Made by a program: the position numbers and the translations under genes
Shown: positions 63,901 through 64,000 of the stretch, piece by piece
Layout of the letters: every line of letters starts with the position of its first letter
How positions within the stretch are numbered: position 1 is the stretch's first letter
Assembly: GCA_015296085.1 (NCBI GenBank)
Contig: DVDT01000003.1
Coordinates: forward strand, 1 to 64,000
Length of the DNA: 64,000 nt
Source of the DNA: Trichormus sp. M33_DOE_039
GTDB lineage: Bacteria; Cyanobacteriota; Cyanobacteriia; Cyanobacteriales; Nostocaceae
Reading direction: 5' to 3'
Notes under the pieces: model-generated
Database searches by the model: none
Told to the model about the DNA's origin: nothing
The model's input: only the letters and a program-made list of their open reading frames with translations

Positions 63901-64000
63901 AAGTCCCCCTTTTTAAGGGGGATTTAGGGGGATCAAATGATTTGCCTATCAACAGTTTAGATTTAGTATTAGAAATTGTCGTCAAATCAGGCTTAGTGGT
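60954..64000 (+). CDS. giant TPR-STAND (nSTAND1-like) NTPase, 3' end outside window
   Basis: One frame stays open from the ATG at 60954 to the window edge (1015 codons, no stop). Residues 1-175 form an unrecognised alpha/beta domain (IQVLVVQQSHRTLFTAIHE, FPLIVWIDDVIYQQF). Residues ~240-520 are TPR-like helices. The NTPase starts near 535, with Walker A HGQSGVGKSSL (553-563) and Walker B TVLVFDQFEEFFF (Asp near 766). A winged-helix-like segment follows (RPIELQVVGAQLQIENITTLEKY). The Walker A to B distance is about 200 residues, twice the usual, because of in-frame repeats. STAND proteins of this kind usually end in WD40 or TPR sensors, presumably beyond the window. Confidence 0.88.
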   Translation, partial: MSENQSEDDVLNSDRSVAQLAWAIENSVGQFKLILARCNYSKLRDRLLTRLQEICQVEIQVLVVQQSHRTLFTAIHETFGENISGCVMVVGLESVQNLSQMLTSANQVREEFRKHFNFPLIVWIDDVIYQQFMQIAPDLESWAITKSFEINSQELTDFIIATANQWLNNQLNLNFYDYLKLETELSVAQKELISDSLDPSQENPSPNLSPKRREAYLIPPSLVGKGVRGLGQSLNLEINALIESLLGLTKQINNKKDAAIQHYHTALTLWQQSNNLEWQIKILGEKAFCAYLEAIKQQDKKHPTWQATQQYIDEYIKLSTQINRPDIIANSLNKLGDILQELRLWQQLKIFAQQALSIHTTNNQQRESARDYGFLAEVALAEKDWKQAIYLVKQALGIIPAIPSESLDPRLTKSVQTYDLNLYKFILSRAQYHLGNTQDAIRNLETAKDGANPQEDVRLYINILNQLQQFYFEQKQYLKAYNIKQQRRSIEQQFGLRAFVGAGRLEASRQTFVETLHTTSNISPEISASGRQLDVERLLERLNNDDYKLIVIHGQSGVGKSSLVNAGLVPALQQQSIRGKDNLIIVMRVYTNWVEELGRLLGLGTRDWGLGTGDVDSSSSEAQTSALEQESSHLEQEHSYLEQEHSYLEPEHSYLEQERSHLEPESSHLEQERSHLEPEHSHLEQEHSHLEQEHSHSNPPLSPTPPHPYTPTPLLPHLEQEHPHSNPPLSPTPPHPYTPTPLLPSSLLNSLREQEQRNLRTVLVFDQFEEFFFVYTEPAQRQQFFEFLGSYLEVLSAKVILSLRVDYIHYLLECNDLPNFKIIGNDILSNNVLYKLGNFSPDDTKSLIQRLTANTSFRLEPDLVDALVNDLAGELGEVRPIELQVVGAQLQIENITTLEKYRQFGTKQDLVQHYLNEVIHDCGEEHQQLAEFVLFLLTDEQGTRPLKTRVELERDLQQYFSLSDVESGEIPPTPLKKGGNTIKVPLFKGDLGGSNDLPINSLDLVLEIVVKSGLV
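61563..61643 (+). repeat. intergenic-type repeat embedded in frame in the STAND gene
   Basis: The stretch has an inner hairpin with 11-bp arms (CCCCCTTCCCT at 61608-61618 and its complement at 61622-61632) and a CTCTCC/GGAGAG pair, as in common Nostoc intergenic repeats. It is read as about 27 Pro/Lys/Gly-rich codons (residues ~204-230) without breaking the frame. Confidence 0.8.
62832..63185 (+). repeat. 21-bp heptad repeats and 84-bp tandem duplication inside STAND gene
   Basis: Ten 21-bp units (62832-63041) each encode a heptad of the LEQEHSH or LEPEHSY type. The tenth unit and the following CCCCTACACC-type tract form an 84-bp block (63018-63101) that is repeated with two substitutions at 63102-63185. 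Both periods are multiples of three, so the reading frame continues into Walker B. Confidence 0.93.
63861..63933 (+). repeat. C/G-rich palindromic repeat embedded in frame in STAND gene
   Basis: The ends ATCCCCC and GGGGGAT are inverted, and two inner hairpins (CCCCCCTT/AAGGGGGG and CCCCCTT/AAGGGGG) fill the interior. This is a frequent intergenic element in Nostocales, here read as coding (residues ~970-994). Confidence 0.8.

Overview
The window looks like chromosome from a filamentous, probably heterocyst-forming cyanobacterium of the Nostoc/Anabaena group. The evidence is the dense GCGATCGC (HIP1) octamers, the heptamer and octamer short tandem repeats in many gaps, a psaX gene for a photosystem I subunit, lrtA, a gamma-tocopherol methyltransferase, a proton-pumping transhydrogenase split as pntAA/pntAB/pntB, a lone natD-type amino-acid permease and three amt ammonium transporters. 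The species cannot be fixed from sequence alone.

Layout. 1-5.6 kb: a 42-bp tandem array, a WD40 protein, a small membrane/coiled-coil protein, an atypical SDR, a YjbQ protein and an aminotransferase. 5.7-11.5 kb: psaX (44 codons, easily missed), natD-type permease, hybrid histidine kinase, larE, a DUF4864 protein and a secreted SGNH hydrolase. 12-18.5 kb: an orphan DNA methyltransferase with cyanase, a dead small gene, lipB, lrtA, a fragment of an Rpn-type nuclease gene, ispH and a second SGNH hydrolase. 18.8-30.6 kb: three amt genes on the minus strand, with a thiazole/oxazole RiPP cluster lying between the second and third. 31.4-35.7 kb: the rpmH-rnpA-PH-yidC-jag-DUF177 block and a DUF2808 protein. 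36.5-39.5 kb: pnt operon. 39.6-45.2 kb: an HNH endonuclease with an N-terminal PUA/EVE-like region, an intact Rpn nuclease, tRNA-Ala(CGC), a methyltransferase-HAD pair and rtcB behind a perfect palindromic operator. 45.3-59 kb: GH57, Nfu, a cNMP-fold protein, tocopherol methyltransferase, KtrB/KtrA, TPR protein, queA, YraN, pentapeptide protein and an SPFH protein with an internal duplication. 59.4-64 kb: a P-loop ATPase followed by a very large STAND NTPase gene that runs off the window.

The most interesting system is the RiPP cluster at 20.4-27.0 kb. It has a precursor with a leader and a core of repeated CGRCFG hexapeptides (14 Cys), an RRE-ThiF partner protein, a YcaO cyclodehydratase ending in a PxPxP motif, a SagB-type FMN dehydrogenase, and a divergent ABC exporter. 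Together they predict a polythiazole peptide. The second notable system is the ATPase/STAND pair at the right edge. Its large gene carries several intergenic-type repeats in frame, including 21-bp heptad repeats and an 84-bp tandem duplication between Walker A and Walker B.

Mobile and repetitive DNA is abundant. There are three copies of a ~150-bp MITE (one interrupted by a nested palindromic element), several families of hairpin repeats, and a 17-bp repeat sitting inside the 5' ends of two secreted-protein genes.
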